NCBI GenBank assembly: GCA_035726825.1
Contig: JALNTX010000015.1
Coordinates: forward strand, 1 to 64,000
Direction of reading: 5' to 3'
DNA length: 64,000 nucleotides
Source: Pseudocitrobacter sp913778145
GTDB taxonomy: Bacteria > Pseudomonadota > Gammaproteobacteria > Enterobacterales > Enterobacteriaceae
The notes beneath the pieces are model-generated. The model had not been told where the DNA came from. It saw only the letters and a program-made list of their open reading frames with translations, and made no database searches. A program made the position numbers and the translations under genes. This document shows, one piece after another, positions 45,313 through 53,969 of this stretch (position 1 is its first letter; each line of letters opens with the position of its first letter).

Positions 45313-45732
45313 GGTTTGCTCCTTGTTTCGACATTGTCATTGCTTGTAATTTTTCTTCGCCGCGTGCGCCGCAAAGATGCTGAATAGTTAGCGTCCTCAG
45401 TTCCTGGAGGGCGTTGAGTGAGAATACCACAATTTCGGTAGGCTTGTTCCAATGTGGTTAACGGTGGGTGAACAAACTTTACCCGTATTAACATTGAATT
45501 GTGATGTTGATCGCATTTAATGCGAATTACGCGCAAAAAATACCATGCATTTAACGTGGTTAACTCATTGGTGGTAATTATCTTTTTTTTGTTTTTTTGC
45601 TACGAATGGATGAGTGAAACAGAAGATTGAGTGTTATTGCACCAGAAACTTGATCCATAATAAGCCCTGATTCCCTCCGGATGTGATGGAATAGACGCCT
45701 TTCCTTTTCCGTCGTTGTTCAGAGTACTTGCC
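45313..45732. promoter_or_regulatory. fdoG-fdhD intergenic region
   Basis: About 420 bp between divergent fdoG and fdhD. I find no gene. It is AT-rich at 45530-45605, where the promoters of both sides probably lie, and has a short hairpin-like segment near 45395-45425. The reading frames here lack SD sites and family matches. Confidence 0.45.
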
Positions 45733-46566
45733 GTGTTTAATGTAAAAGATGAAGTCAAACCATCGTCGCAGCTTATCGGTGCTGTCGAACGTTCTGTCTT
45801 CAGAAGGCCACAGATTATGCAACCTGGTCAGGATATTCTTGCTGAAGAAATTCCCGTTGCGTTGGTCTACAACGGCATCTCTCACGTCGTGATGATGGCG
45901 ACGCCGAAAGATCTGGAAGCGTTTGCCATCGGTTTTTCGCTTTCAGAAGGCATTATTGAGCACCCACGGGAAATTTTTGGAATCGAAGTTACTCAGGCCT
46001 GCAACGGTCTCGAAGTGCAAATCGATCTCTCAAGCCGTCGTTTTATGGGCCTTAAAGAACGGCGTCGCGCATTGGCCGGGCGTACCGGCTGCGGCGTCTG
46101 CGGCGTTGAGCAGCTCAACGACATCGGCAAACCCATCAAGCCGTTGCCATTTACCCAAACCTTTGACCTTTCACATCTCGATCACGCGCTCAAGCATTTA
46201 AATGATGTGCAGCCCGTAGGCCGCGAAACTGGCTGTACGCACGCGGCAGCGTGGGTGATGCCATCGGGTGAGCTGGCGGGGGGGCATGAAGATGTGGGGC
46301 GTCACGTGGCGCTCGATAAACTGCTGGGCCATCGTGCGAAAGAGGGTGACCTTTGGCAACACGGCGCCGCGCTGGTTTCCAGCCGCGCCAGCTATGAGAT
46401 GGTGCAGAAATCCGCCATGTGCGGCGTCGAGATCCTGTTTGCGGTCTCCGCCGCGACGACGCTTGCCGTGGAAGTGGCCGAACGCTGCAACCTGACGCTG
46501 GTAGGGTTTTGCAAACCTGGCAGAGCGACGATTTACACGCATCCGCAGCGATTAACGGGTGAATAA
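45733..46566 (+). CDS. fdhD: Sulfurtransferase FdhD for formate dehydrogenase
   Basis: Cytoplasmic protein that carries sulfur from IscS to the molybdenum cofactor, as needed for active formate dehydrogenases. The catalytic cysteine motif CGVCG is present (GRTGCGVCGVEQLNDIG), as is the C-terminal AATTLAVEVAERCNLTLVGF. The start is uncertain. A GTG at 45733 gives 277 residues, equal to E. coli, whereas a TTG six codons upstream is in frame. Its first 30 residues differ from those of E. coli. Divergent from fdoG. Confidence 0.9.
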   Translation: MFNVKDEVKPSSQLIGAVERSVFRRPQIMQPGQDILAEEIPVALVYNGISHVVMMATPKDLEAFAIGFSLSEGIIEHPREIFGIEVTQACNGLEVQIDLSSRRFMGLKERRRALAGRTGCGVCGVEQLNDIGKPIKPLPFTQTFDLSHLDHALKHLNDVQPVGRETGCTHAAAWVMPSGELAGGHEDVGRHVALDKLLGHRAKEGDLWQHGAALVSSRASYEMVQKSAMCGVEILFAVSAATTLAVEVAERCNLTLVGFCKPGRATIYTHPQRLTGE

Positions 46567-46694
46567 TTTATAATCAAATATTTTGACTAAGATGGGCAAA
46601 TCCTTCCGCTTTTAGTTGGTGATGAATCGACCTATCATTTATCACATCAAGGCACGGTGCCTTACTCAAACAACTAAGTGAAAGGGTTTATATC

Positions 46695-46907
46695 ATGAAA
46701 AGCATCAAAACTTTTGTCGCTGTTATCGCTCTGTCTGCTTCTTTTGGTTCTTTCGCTGCACAGACTGTCTCTGCAACCGCCTCTACGCTGGACAGCGCTG
46801 AAGCGAAAATCGCCGCCAAAGCTGAACAGGCTGGCGCATCATCTTACAAAATTACTCAGGCCTTTACCGGTAACCGCGTACACATGACCGCAGAACTGAA
46901 TAAATAA
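46695..46907 (+). CDS. Small periplasmic YhcN/BhsA-family (DUF1471) protein
   Basis: A 70-residue secreted protein: signal peptide about 1-22 (MKSIKTFVAVIALSASFGSFAA), then a 48-residue mature domain with the family pattern AEAKIAAKAEQAGASSYKI and a C-terminal strand (NRVHMTAELNK). Such proteins are induced by acid, oxidative, copper or envelope stress in E. coli and affect surface properties. Has its own promoter region and terminator, so it is monocistronic. I cannot name a specific paralogue. Confidence 0.88.
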   Translation: MKSIKTFVAVIALSASFGSFAAQTVSATASTLDSAEAKIAAKAEQAGASSYKITQAFTGNRVHMTAELNK

Positions 46908-46926
46908 GCCAACGTTATTGTCGAAA

Positions 46927-46946
46927 GAGCGCCCTCGGGGCGCTTT
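46927..46946 (+). terminator. Terminator after the YhcN-like gene
   Basis: AGCGCCC-TCGG-GGCGCT then TTTTC, just after the stop codon of the small gene and shared with the convergent azlD. Confidence 0.8.
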
Positions 46947-46950
46947 TCTC

Positions 46951-47274
46951 TTAATGCATTCCCGCCAACCGCAATAACCCCGTCACTATCGCCGCGGCGA
47001 AAATCACCACAATAAGCGGGCATTTTCGCCACGCCAGAAATACCGCAAAACCCACGCCCAGCACGCGTGCCAGGCCGGCAAAATGTTCACCCTCATAAAA
47101 GGTGGTTGCCAGCGCCACGGCAAATAACAATGTGGTGGCGGCATCAGACAATAGCGCCTGAGAACGTTCAGAGAACTGCAAACGTCCGCCCAGTTTCGCG
47201 CCGCCGAGACGCATTAAATAGGTACCCGCAGACAGCAGCGCGATACCCAGAATAATCAGCGTGGTGTCGCCCAT
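46951..47274 (-). CDS. azlD: AzlD-family membrane protein (branched-chain amino acid exporter subunit)
   Basis: A 107-residue protein with three or four hydrophobic segments, small subunit of AzlCD-type exporters of branched-chain amino acids or related compounds. N-terminus MGDTTLIILGIALLSAGTYLMRLGG is typical. Its start overlaps the azlC stop (both at 47274). The substrate is inferred from the family only. Confidence 0.85.
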   Translation of the reverse strand: MGDTTLIILGIALLSAGTYLMRLGGAKLGGRLQFSERSQALLSDAATTLLFAVALATTFYEGEHFAGLARVLGVGFAVFLAWRKCPLIVVIFAAAIVTGLLRLAGMH

Positions 47275-47939
47275 TATTTTTTCCTCGCCAGTAAGCCGAG
47301 CATGGAGAGCAGGACGGGTAAACCGACCGGCGTGAAAGGTACGGAAGCCAGTGAGATTGCTGCCCCGCTGGATGCACGAATAAGTGACGTTTTACTTTTC
47401 TTCAGCGCCGGAAGCACTAACGCCAGCAGAATAGCCGGGAAGACGGCATCGAGGCCGATGGTTTCCGGGGAGGGAAGCAGTTTGCCGACGCCCGCGCCTA
47501 GCAGCGTTCCTGCCGGCCAGACAAAAGCGACGCCCAGCCCGCACAACCAGAACGCGGCTTTGCGCTGCTCTGGCGTCGGTTGCGACAGGCCAAAGACGAC
47601 GCTTTCATCATTCATAATGTGGCAGCCGAGAAAGCTCAGCATGCGCTTGCCCACCAGATCGCGCACGGTGATGCCAAACGGAAAATGACGCGCGTTAACC
47701 AATAATCCCGCCACCGCTGCCGCAAGTGGATTACCGCCGCTGGCAACGATACCGATAAACATAAATTCAGATGCGCCCGCCAGGACGGTGAGCGACAGAA
47801 TAAGCGGCACCCATAGCGGAAAACCGTACGCCATTGCCAGCGAACCGTAGGAAACCGCGACGATCCCGACGGCGAGGCAGACCAAAAATATCGCTTTTAA
47901 GGTGTCGCCTTTCAGGCAACCGAAATGTTTTTTAAACAT
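47274..47939 (-). CDS. azlC: AzlC-family permease
   Basis: A 221-residue inner-membrane protein with about six to seven segments, the large subunit of the AzlCD exporter. The motif GASEFMFIGIVASGGNPLAAAVAGLLVNARHFPFG (about 55-90) is the family signature. Transcribed divergently from the cupin-HTH regulator, whose operator-like repeats lie between. Confidence 0.88.
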   Translation of the reverse strand: MFKKHFGCLKGDTLKAIFLVCLAVGIVAVSYGSLAMAYGFPLWVPLILSLTVLAGASEFMFIGIVASGGNPLAAAVAGLLVNARHFPFGITVRDLVGKRMLSFLGCHIMNDESVVFGLSQPTPEQRKAAFWLCGLGVAFVWPAGTLLGAGVGKLLPSPETIGLDAVFPAILLALVLPALKKSKTSLIRASSGAAISLASVPFTPVGLPVLLSMLGLLARKK

Positions 47940-47952
47940 GAGTGTTGGCTAT

Positions 47953-48018
47953 ATCGAACGAATTTTCATTATAATGAACGCAACAGAGAGGCTTTTCAAG
48001 ATGATCGATACGTTCGAT
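47953..48018. promoter_or_regulatory. Inverted repeats between azlC and its regulator
   Basis: ATCGAACG (47953-47960) and CGTTCGAT (48011-48018) are exact inverted repeats flanking the divergent promoter region; a TGAACG/CATTATAATG cluster lies between. Candidate binding sites for the adjacent regulator. Confidence 0.6.
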
Positions 48019-48040
48019 CAATAGAATAACGGAGTGCATT

Positions 48041-48589
48041 ATGACGCAGCCAATCAGCATGATCGCAAAGAGCCTGGTGCGCGAGCGTATGAGGACAGGG
48101 CTATCTTTGGCGGAAATCGCCCGCCGTGCCGGCATTGCGAAATCGACGCTCTCTCAGCTTGAAGCGGGAAATGGTAATCCGAGCCTGGAAACGCTGTGGT
48201 CGCTCTGCGTAGCGCTGGATATTCCTTTCAGTCGATTGCTGGAGCCACAGGTGCAGAAGACGCAGGTGATTCGCCGGGGCGAAGGGGTAAAAGTGCTGGC
48301 GGAACAGGCGAACTATCAGGCCACGCTGCTGGCGACCTGCCCGCCCGGCGCGCGTCGTGATATCTATCTGCTGACCACCCAGCCGGGGGCGGATCGCATC
48401 TCGCAGCCTCATCCGGTTGGGTCGGTAGAACATATCATTGTGACACAGGGTCGCGCGTTGGTTGGGCTGACAGACGCGGCGGAAGAGTTAAGCGCGGGAG
48501 ATTACATCTGTTACCCTGGCGATCGGGAACATATCTTCAAAGCGCTGGAGCCTGACACCCTGGCGATTCTTGTTGCCGAGCAAAATTAA
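48041..48589 (+). CDS. XRE-cupin transcriptional regulator
   Basis: A 182-residue protein with an N-terminal helix-turn-helix (LSLAEIARRAGIAKSTLSQLEAGNGNPSLETL, about residues 20-52) and a C-terminal cupin domain (about 105-180; ISQPHPVGSVEHIIV, YPGDREHIF). This MmsR/SutR-like layout usually gives local control of amino acid or amine genes. It most likely controls the divergent azlCD pair. The ligand is unknown. Confidence 0.86.
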   Translation: MTQPISMIAKSLVRERMRTGLSLAEIARRAGIAKSTLSQLEAGNGNPSLETLWSLCVALDIPFSRLLEPQVQKTQVIRRGEGVKVLAEQANYQATLLATCPPGARRDIYLLTTQPGADRISQPHPVGSVEHIIVTQGRALVGLTDAAEELSAGDYICYPGDREHIFKALEPDTLAILVAEQN

Positions 48590-48972
48590 CGCCTCATGCG
48601 CACGTCTGTGCGCATAAATATATATTTATTCTATTCTATACCTTTTAAAATCCATATTATTTATACAAATAACGAATGATAAAATAAAACCAATTTATTT
48701 AAAAAATATTAATAGTTGTTCGTTTATTTAATTTTGTTTCGAGTGTTACCTTGCTCACGATATGAAGAATGTCTGCGTTTACTTGCGGAACTATTTGGCT
48801 AATATTTATTAGCTTCTGAGGCGTGAGAAACTAAATCAAAAGGATTGATGCTGTAATGTGATTTTGCGCCCGGCTGCTCTATTAAAACTATATTCATCAA
48901 GTTTATATAAAAAAGATGAATAAGATCGCGCAGAGTTTTGCTAATTATTAGTTATCTCAAGGAAAGCGAATA
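48590..48972 (+). promoter_or_regulatory. AT-rich region upstream of the glycoporin gene
   Basis: 383 bp without a gene and markedly richer in A and T than its neighbours, with runs such as 48650-48740. It probably contains the porin promoter. An SD (AAGGAAAG) precedes the ATG. I see no clear CRP site or operator. Confidence 0.45.
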
Positions 48973-50385
48973 ATGAAAAAAACAACATTATCTATCGCCA
49001 TTGGTTTGTTGTTAGTGGCAAACACCGGTGTTGCAAAACCAAGAACAATGACGTTAGAACAGCGTCTGGAAATGCTTGAAAATCGTCTGGAAGCTGCGGA
49101 AAACCGCGCGGCTCAGGCAGAAAATAAAGTTCAGCAGCTTCAGGTACAGCAGGCTGCTGAAATTAAAGAGATCAAAGAAGCCCAGGGTAATACGCCTGTA
49201 AATGGCCAGCAACCTGCGGAAGAGACGGCAAAAAATGCCTCTAAACCAACGCTGACATTAACGGGCTACGGCGATATCAAATTCTACGGCGACGTGGAAT
49301 TCAACATGGATGCTGAAAGTAAGCACGGCGTGCTGGCGGCAACCAACGGTAATTTCAAACCAGACAACACTAACGAACAGTGGAACCTGAATGGCCGTAT
49401 TCTGCTCGGCTTTGACGGTACCCGCCAGTTAGGCGATGGTTACTACGCTGGCTTCTCTGCTCAGCCTTTGGGTGATATGCAAGGCGTGGTTAATATCGAT
49501 GATGCGCTCTTCTTCTTTGGCCGTCAGGACGACTGGAAAGTGAAAGTCGGTCGTTTCGAGGCCTACGATATGTTCCCGCTCAATCAGGATACCTTTGTTG
49601 AGCACTCCGGTAACACCGCGAATGACCTGTACGACGACGGTAGCGGCTACATCTATATGATGAAAGAAGGTCGCGGTCGTTCTGATGCCGGTGGTAACTT
49701 CCTGATGAGCAAACAGCTTGATAACTGGTATTTCGAGCTGAACACCCTGTTTGAAGATGGTACGTCGCTGTACAGCTCTGGTGAAGAAGGCGATCATACC
49801 TATCACGGTCGTGCGATGGAACAGCAGAAAAACGTTATCTACATGCGTCCTGTCATCGCCTATACCCAGGATGAATTCACCGTTTCTGCGGCGATGGAAT
49901 CCAACGTTGTTGATGGCGCATACGGTTATACCGACAGCAATGGTAAGTTTATCGATCAGTCTGACCGTACCGGTTATGGCTTAACCATGACCTGGAACGG
50001 CCAGAAAACCGATCCGGAAAACGGCGTGGTGGTTAACCTGAACACCGCGTATCTTGATGCCAACAACGAAAAAGACTTCACTGCGGCGGTGAACGCCCTG
50101 TGGAGAAACTTCGAGCTGGGCTATATCTACGCGCATAACACCATTGATGATTATAATGGCCTGATTAAGCACGATGATGACGACTGGATTTATAATGAAG
50201 GTACTTACGATATTCATACCATTCATGCGTCTTATTTGATTCCGAATGTCATGAATATGAAGAACTTCAATATTTACCTCGGCGCGTATTACTCTATGAT
50301 TAATAGTGATAACAGCAACGCTGATGGTTATACCAAAAACGACGATCGCTACGGCGGCCGTATCCGCTTCAAATATTACTTCTAA
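48973..50385 (+). CDS. Carbohydrate-selective outer-membrane porin (RafY/ScrY-like)
   Basis: A 470-residue outer-membrane protein. Signal peptide about 1-21, then a heptad-rich coiled coil (about 27-72: MTLEQRLEMLENRLEAAENR and following) of the ScrY/RafY kind, then a beta-barrel from about residue 95 that ends in Phe (RIRFKYYF). It is not LamB-like; by layout it fits the raffinose-porin type. It probably admits beta-glucosides for the neighbouring PTS and GH4 genes, but it is convergent with that operon and joins it only by proximity. Confidence 0.75.
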   Translation: MKKTTLSIAIGLLLVANTGVAKPRTMTLEQRLEMLENRLEAAENRAAQAENKVQQLQVQQAAEIKEIKEAQGNTPVNGQQPAEETAKNASKPTLTLTGYGDIKFYGDVEFNMDAESKHGVLAATNGNFKPDNTNEQWNLNGRILLGFDGTRQLGDGYYAGFSAQPLGDMQGVVNIDDALFFFGRQDDWKVKVGRFEAYDMFPLNQDTFVEHSGNTANDLYDDGSGYIYMMKEGRGRSDAGGNFLMSKQLDNWYFELNTLFEDGTSLYSSGEEGDHTYHGRAMEQQKNVIYMRPVIAYTQDEFTVSAAMESNVVDGAYGYTDSNGKFIDQSDRTGYGLTMTWNGQKTDPENGVVVNLNTAYLDANNEKDFTAAVNALWRNFELGYIYAHNTIDDYNGLIKHDDDDWIYNEGTYDIHTIHASYLIPNVMNMKNFNIYLGAYYSMINSDNSNADGYTKNDDRYGGRIRFKYYF

Positions 50386-50398
50386 GTTTCATTACATA

Positions 50399-50427
50399 AA
50401 AAGCGCCTGCTCGCAGGCGCTTTTTAC
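50399..50427. terminator. Bidirectional terminator between porin and GntR gene
   Basis: AAAAAGCGCCTGC-TC-GCAGGCGCTTTTTA: symmetric hairpin with A and T runs on the two sides, so it can stop both the porin transcript and the minus-strand GntR operon. Confidence 0.88.
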
Positions 50428-51152
50428 TTGCCTACCCAGTTATTTTTAACTCTGAACTTATCGGCGCGATTGTAGCTGCACGAATAGTTAAATAAACTGC
50501 CATCATCCAGTTTTGTCGTTCCCGTAACTTTAAGCATGGGTGAATTCACGGCAACATCCAGCAGCGATGCCAGCGTTTCATCAAACAGGCTGGCCTCAAT
50601 CACCGAATTATAGAATTTAATCTTCTTATTGGTGAGCTGCTCAATATATTCATACAAAGAACCTTTATCCAGCACCGACGCGGGAATAACCGGGATAACA
50701 GCCTGTACGATCCAGGAGTCTTCCACTAATACCGGAACCGCATCGATCAGGCGAACGCGGCGTATCGCGTGGACCTGCGCATCATGAGTAAGATTCAGGG
50801 CTTTAATAATATGTTCGGGTGCGGCGATCAGTTGCTGGCTCACCAGGCGGCTGGTGATGTTCGCTTTGTTGCCAAATTCGCGCGAGAAGCCCAGAAAAGC
50901 ATCGCTCGGGCCATCGTTAAGGAAATAGACATTCTCGGCGAGAGTATTTGCCACAAACATGCCTTTACCATGGATCCGCTCGATGAAGCCTTCCTGTTCC
51001 AGCATATGCATCGATTTTTGAATCGTCACGCGGGTCACACCATAGACCGGCGCCAGTTCTCGCTCGGAGGGTAATTTTTCCCCAACCTGAAAACGCCCGC
51101 TGAGGATATCGTCTTTGATACTGTTTTTTATTTCAATGTATCGGGCAGCCAT
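50424..51152 (-). CDS. GntR/HutC-family regulator of the beta-glucoside operon
   Basis: A 242-residue repressor-type protein. Winged helix LPSERELAPVYGVTRVTIQKSM (about 27-50) and a UbiC-type effector domain (about 80-240) with QVHAIRRVRLIDAVPVLVED. Sugar-phosphate sensing is common for this group when it sits with PTS genes. I set the start at 51152 (MAARYIEIKNSI); a longer in-frame version has a low-complexity Arg/Ala head. Last gene of the GH4-EIIC-GntR operon. Confidence 0.88.
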   Translation of the reverse strand: MAARYIEIKNSIKDDILSGRFQVGEKLPSERELAPVYGVTRVTIQKSMHMLEQEGFIERIHGKGMFVANTLAENVYFLNDGPSDAFLGFSREFGNKANITSRLVSQQLIAAPEHIIKALNLTHDAQVHAIRRVRLIDAVPVLVEDSWIVQAVIPVIPASVLDKGSLYEYIEQLTNKKIKFYNSVIEASLFDETLASLLDVAVNSPMLKVTGTTKLDDGSLFNYSCSYNRADKFRVKNNWVGK

Positions 51153-51241
51153 GGAATGCGAAGTCGTCGGTGAATAAGAGGCTGCCAGTGTATCACCAGA
51201 AGTTGCAAGGGCGCGTGCTCGCGCCCTTGTTTTCACTGTTT

Positions 51242-52474
51242 TTACTGAGAGGCTTCGGCACTTTCCTGTGCCAGCTGCTTTTTCTCCAGCATCTTAAAGA
51301 AGGGGAAGTACATCAGCGCTGAGATGATAACCATACAGCCTGACCAGATGGCGGCAGGGATATTGCCTCCGGTCGCAAAATAGCCGTTGAGGATCGGTGG
51401 CATCGTCCAGGGCACAAGCTGCACGGGTTTGCCGATAATGCCGTAAGACATCAACAGCCAGGAGCAGGTACAGATGACCAGCGGCGTGGCGATAAGCGGG
51501 AACATCATCAGCGGGTTTAACACCATCGGTACCCCGAAAATCACCGGTTCGTTGATGCAAAACAGCGACGGGCCGATGGAGACGCGGCCAATGGATTTGT
51601 AATAGCGGCTTTTTGATAACAGCATTGCCAGCACTAACCCCATTGTCGCGCCGGAACCGCCCGAGCAGATAAAAATGGTGTAGAAGCCTTCTGCGCTGAT
51701 ATGGGGAATGGGCTGATGTGCGACCCAGGCCTCCGTGTTTTCGGCGATAAACTTGAGGAAAATTGGCCCCGTAATCCCGGACAGTACATTAGTGCCATGA
51801 ATACCGCAGCACCATAACAGAGAGATAAGCGCAACCAGCGTCAGCATTCCCGGCAGCGTATCCAGTCCCATCACCAGCGGGCTCAGAATCGCGGTAAAGA
51901 AAGCGTTGATGTCGAAATTTAATACCACCCTCACAACCCAAATCAGCGCCAGGCAGACACAGGCAGGCGCCAGGCTGACAAAAGATTGCAGCACGGCAGG
52001 AGGAACGCCGTCTGGCATCTTAATGTAGAGTTTGTGGGTGATAAAAAAGCGGACAATGTAGACCGTAAGCACCGATAAAATGATGGCGGAAAACAGCCCG
52101 GATGCCCCGAAATTGTTGACGTTAATCTTATGATTTTCATCAAGTTGAGATAGCAAAAACACGGCAACGGTAATGCAGGTACAGCTCAACCCATCCAGCT
52201 TATAGTGTTTGGCTAAATCGTAGCTGATCCCGATGGCGGCAATCAGACCAATCGCGCCAAAGGTCGCCTGCACGGGGATCCCCAGTAATGTGGCATAGTT
52301 GCCCAGAAAATCGCTCCAGCCGGGAATCGGCAAGTTGGCGATAATCAGAAAAACGCTACCGGCAATGATAAACGGCAGTGTAAAAGCGATACCGTTGCGC
52401 ACGGAAACCAGAATGACGTTATTGCCGATGCGCATTAAAACGGGGACCAGCCGCGCTTCCAGAAAAGTATTCAT
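51242..52474 (-). CDS. PTS EIIC component, lactose/cellobiose family
   Basis: A 410-residue inner-membrane sugar permease of the PTS lactose/cellobiose type (ChbC is about 450), with about ten hydrophobic segments and the conserved GIHGTNVLSGITGP and NEPVIFGVP motifs. It alone should bind the sugar and pass phosphate from EIIB, yet no EIIA or EIIB gene lies in the operon; these must come from elsewhere, for example a chb- or cel-type locus. Lies 28 bp after the GH4 gene with a good SD (AGGGAGTAA). Confidence 0.9.
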   Translation of the reverse strand: MNTFLEARLVPVLMRIGNNVILVSVRNGIAFTLPFIIAGSVFLIIANLPIPGWSDFLGNYATLLGIPVQATFGAIGLIAAIGISYDLAKHYKLDGLSCTCITVAVFLLSQLDENHKINVNNFGASGLFSAIILSVLTVYIVRFFITHKLYIKMPDGVPPAVLQSFVSLAPACVCLALIWVVRVVLNFDINAFFTAILSPLVMGLDTLPGMLTLVALISLLWCCGIHGTNVLSGITGPIFLKFIAENTEAWVAHQPIPHISAEGFYTIFICSGGSGATMGLVLAMLLSKSRYYKSIGRVSIGPSLFCINEPVIFGVPMVLNPLMMFPLIATPLVICTCSWLLMSYGIIGKPVQLVPWTMPPILNGYFATGGNIPAAIWSGCMVIISALMYFPFFKMLEKKQLAQESAEASQ

Positions 52475-52502
52475 ATTTACTCCCTGTAAATAGCCATGTG
52501 AT

Positions 52503-53816
52503 TTACAGCGTGTATTGCGGAAGGAAGTCGCGATTTGCCGCTAAATAATCGCGCAGAATTTTTTCAGCAATCTCTACCGATGGCACCAGCGGATGCGCCG
52601 CCAGCGCCAGCAGCGCCGTGTGCTTATTGCCGGTTATCGCCGCCTCTACCGTTAACTCTTCGAAGGCTTTTACGCTCTGAATAAGCCCTTTTACGGCGAC
52701 GGGCAGGCGACCATAGGCCAGCGGATGCGCGCCGTTGCAGTCGATCATCGCGTTGGTCTCGATCACGGCTTCATCGGGTAGATCCGGTGTCGATCCCTGG
52801 TTAGGCGTGTTCACCACATGGATCTCGCGTTTGTTGTTATAGATTGAGCTGATGATTGAGCAGGCCGTATCGGAGTAAAGCGCACCCCCGCGTGCGGAAA
52901 GCGCGGCGGGTTTCTCACACAGATTGGGGTCGCGATAAAGCTCAAAGAGTGATTTCTCGATGGCCAGCGATTGTTCGCCACGCGTGCCCACGCCGCGTTC
53001 GAGGTCTTCCAGTTCATGCTCGACCATTTCCCGATCGAGATAGAAATATTTCAGGTAAGAGAGGGGGTAGAGCTTCAGTGCGCGAATAAAATCAGGCGGT
53101 AAGCCGACATCAGGAATATTTTTGAGCTGGTTCGCCCCCACGCCCTGCGCGAGCTTCTCAATAAAATCGTCGGTCAGATCTTTGCCCTTCACCGTTATCT
53201 GGTCGGCGAAAATCAGATGATTTAAGCCCATCACTCTGGCGTATACGTCTTCGCGTTCAACGCCGTAAGCGCCTGCGATATCACGCATCATGCTGTTTGC
53301 GCCGCTGCAGATACCCAATGAGCGAATGGGGCTGTGTTTCGCGAGGGCTTCGGTCACGATCCCCGCCGGGTTGGTGAAGTTAATAAGCCACGCATCCGGG
53401 CAATATTTTTCCATTTCCCGACACAGATCCAACAGCACGGGAATGGTGCGCTGCGCTTTCATAAATCCGCCAGGGCCGGTGGTTTCCTGGCCTAACACGC
53501 CATAGCGCAACGGAATTTTTTCATCCTGAATGCGTGCCGCCAGCTGGCCTACGCGGATCTGGGTGGTCACAAAATCTGCCCCCGCGAGCGCTTCATCGAG
53601 CCGCGTTGTAAGATGAACGGTCATCGCGATGCCCGCCTTTTTGACCATTCTCTGCGCCAGCGCGCCGACAATTTCCAGCTTCTCTTTGCCGGCGTCAATA
53701 TCCACCAGCCAGTATTCACTGACCGGTAATTCTTTATGACGACGAATAAAACCATCAATTAATTCAGGGGTGTATCCCGATCCACCGCCCAGGGTAACGA
53801 CTTTCAGCTTTTTCAT
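52503..53816 (-). CDS. 6-phospho-beta-glucosidase, GH4 family
   Basis: A 437-residue NAD- and Mn2+-dependent glycosidase (CelF/ChbF/LicH kind) that hydrolyses 6-phospho-beta-glucosides delivered by the PTS. NAD-binding GGGSGYTPELIDG begins at residue 8; the metal-binding Cys lies in LGICSGANSMM and the NPAGIVTEAL and NHLIF motifs are present. The start MKKLKVVTLGGG (53816) has GGAGAG at SD distance. First gene of the operon, preceded by a palindrome at 53831-53846. Confidence 0.92.
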   Translation of the reverse strand: MKKLKVVTLGGGSGYTPELIDGFIRRHKELPVSEYWLVDIDAGKEKLEIVGALAQRMVKKAGIAMTVHLTTRLDEALAGADFVTTQIRVGQLAARIQDEKIPLRYGVLGQETTGPGGFMKAQRTIPVLLDLCREMEKYCPDAWLINFTNPAGIVTEALAKHSPIRSLGICSGANSMMRDIAGAYGVEREDVYARVMGLNHLIFADQITVKGKDLTDDFIEKLAQGVGANQLKNIPDVGLPPDFIRALKLYPLSYLKYFYLDREMVEHELEDLERGVGTRGEQSLAIEKSLFELYRDPNLCEKPAALSARGGALYSDTACSIISSIYNNKREIHVVNTPNQGSTPDLPDEAVIETNAMIDCNGAHPLAYGRLPVAVKGLIQSVKAFEELTVEAAITGNKHTALLALAAHPLVPSVEIAEKILRDYLAANRDFLPQYTL

Positions 53817-53830
53817 TTTTCTCTCCATTA

Positions 53831-53846
53831 ACTGGCGTATGCCAGT
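53831..53846. promoter_or_regulatory. 16-bp perfect palindrome before the GH4 operon
   Basis: ACTGGCGTATGCCAGT, a perfect palindrome 15 bp before the GH4 ATG. GntR/HutC regulators bind such sites, so it is the best candidate operator of the adjacent GntR protein. A TGTGAC half-site at about 53893-53898 (minus strand) may be part of a CRP site. Confidence 0.65.
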
Positions 53847-53925
53847 TTGGGCGAAACATAGCACACACCCTGAAGTGCGCTTCGCGAGATTTGTCACATA
53901 ATTGATTATTTCGTTCAGATATAAA

Positions 53926-53955
53926 AAAGCCCCGCGCGGAAGGCGCAGGGCGGGG
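53926..53955 (-). terminator. Terminator of the rha operon
   Basis: Minus strand: GCCCTGCGC-CTTC-CGCGCGGGGC followed by six T residues, 15 bp after the rhaM stop codon. Confidence 0.75.
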
Positions 53956-53969
53956 GAGAGGCGGCAGGG

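Noticed and set aside
45634..45885. 83-codon minus-strand frame over the start of fdhD
   Set aside because: It overlaps conserved fdhD coding sequence and lacks an SD and family match.
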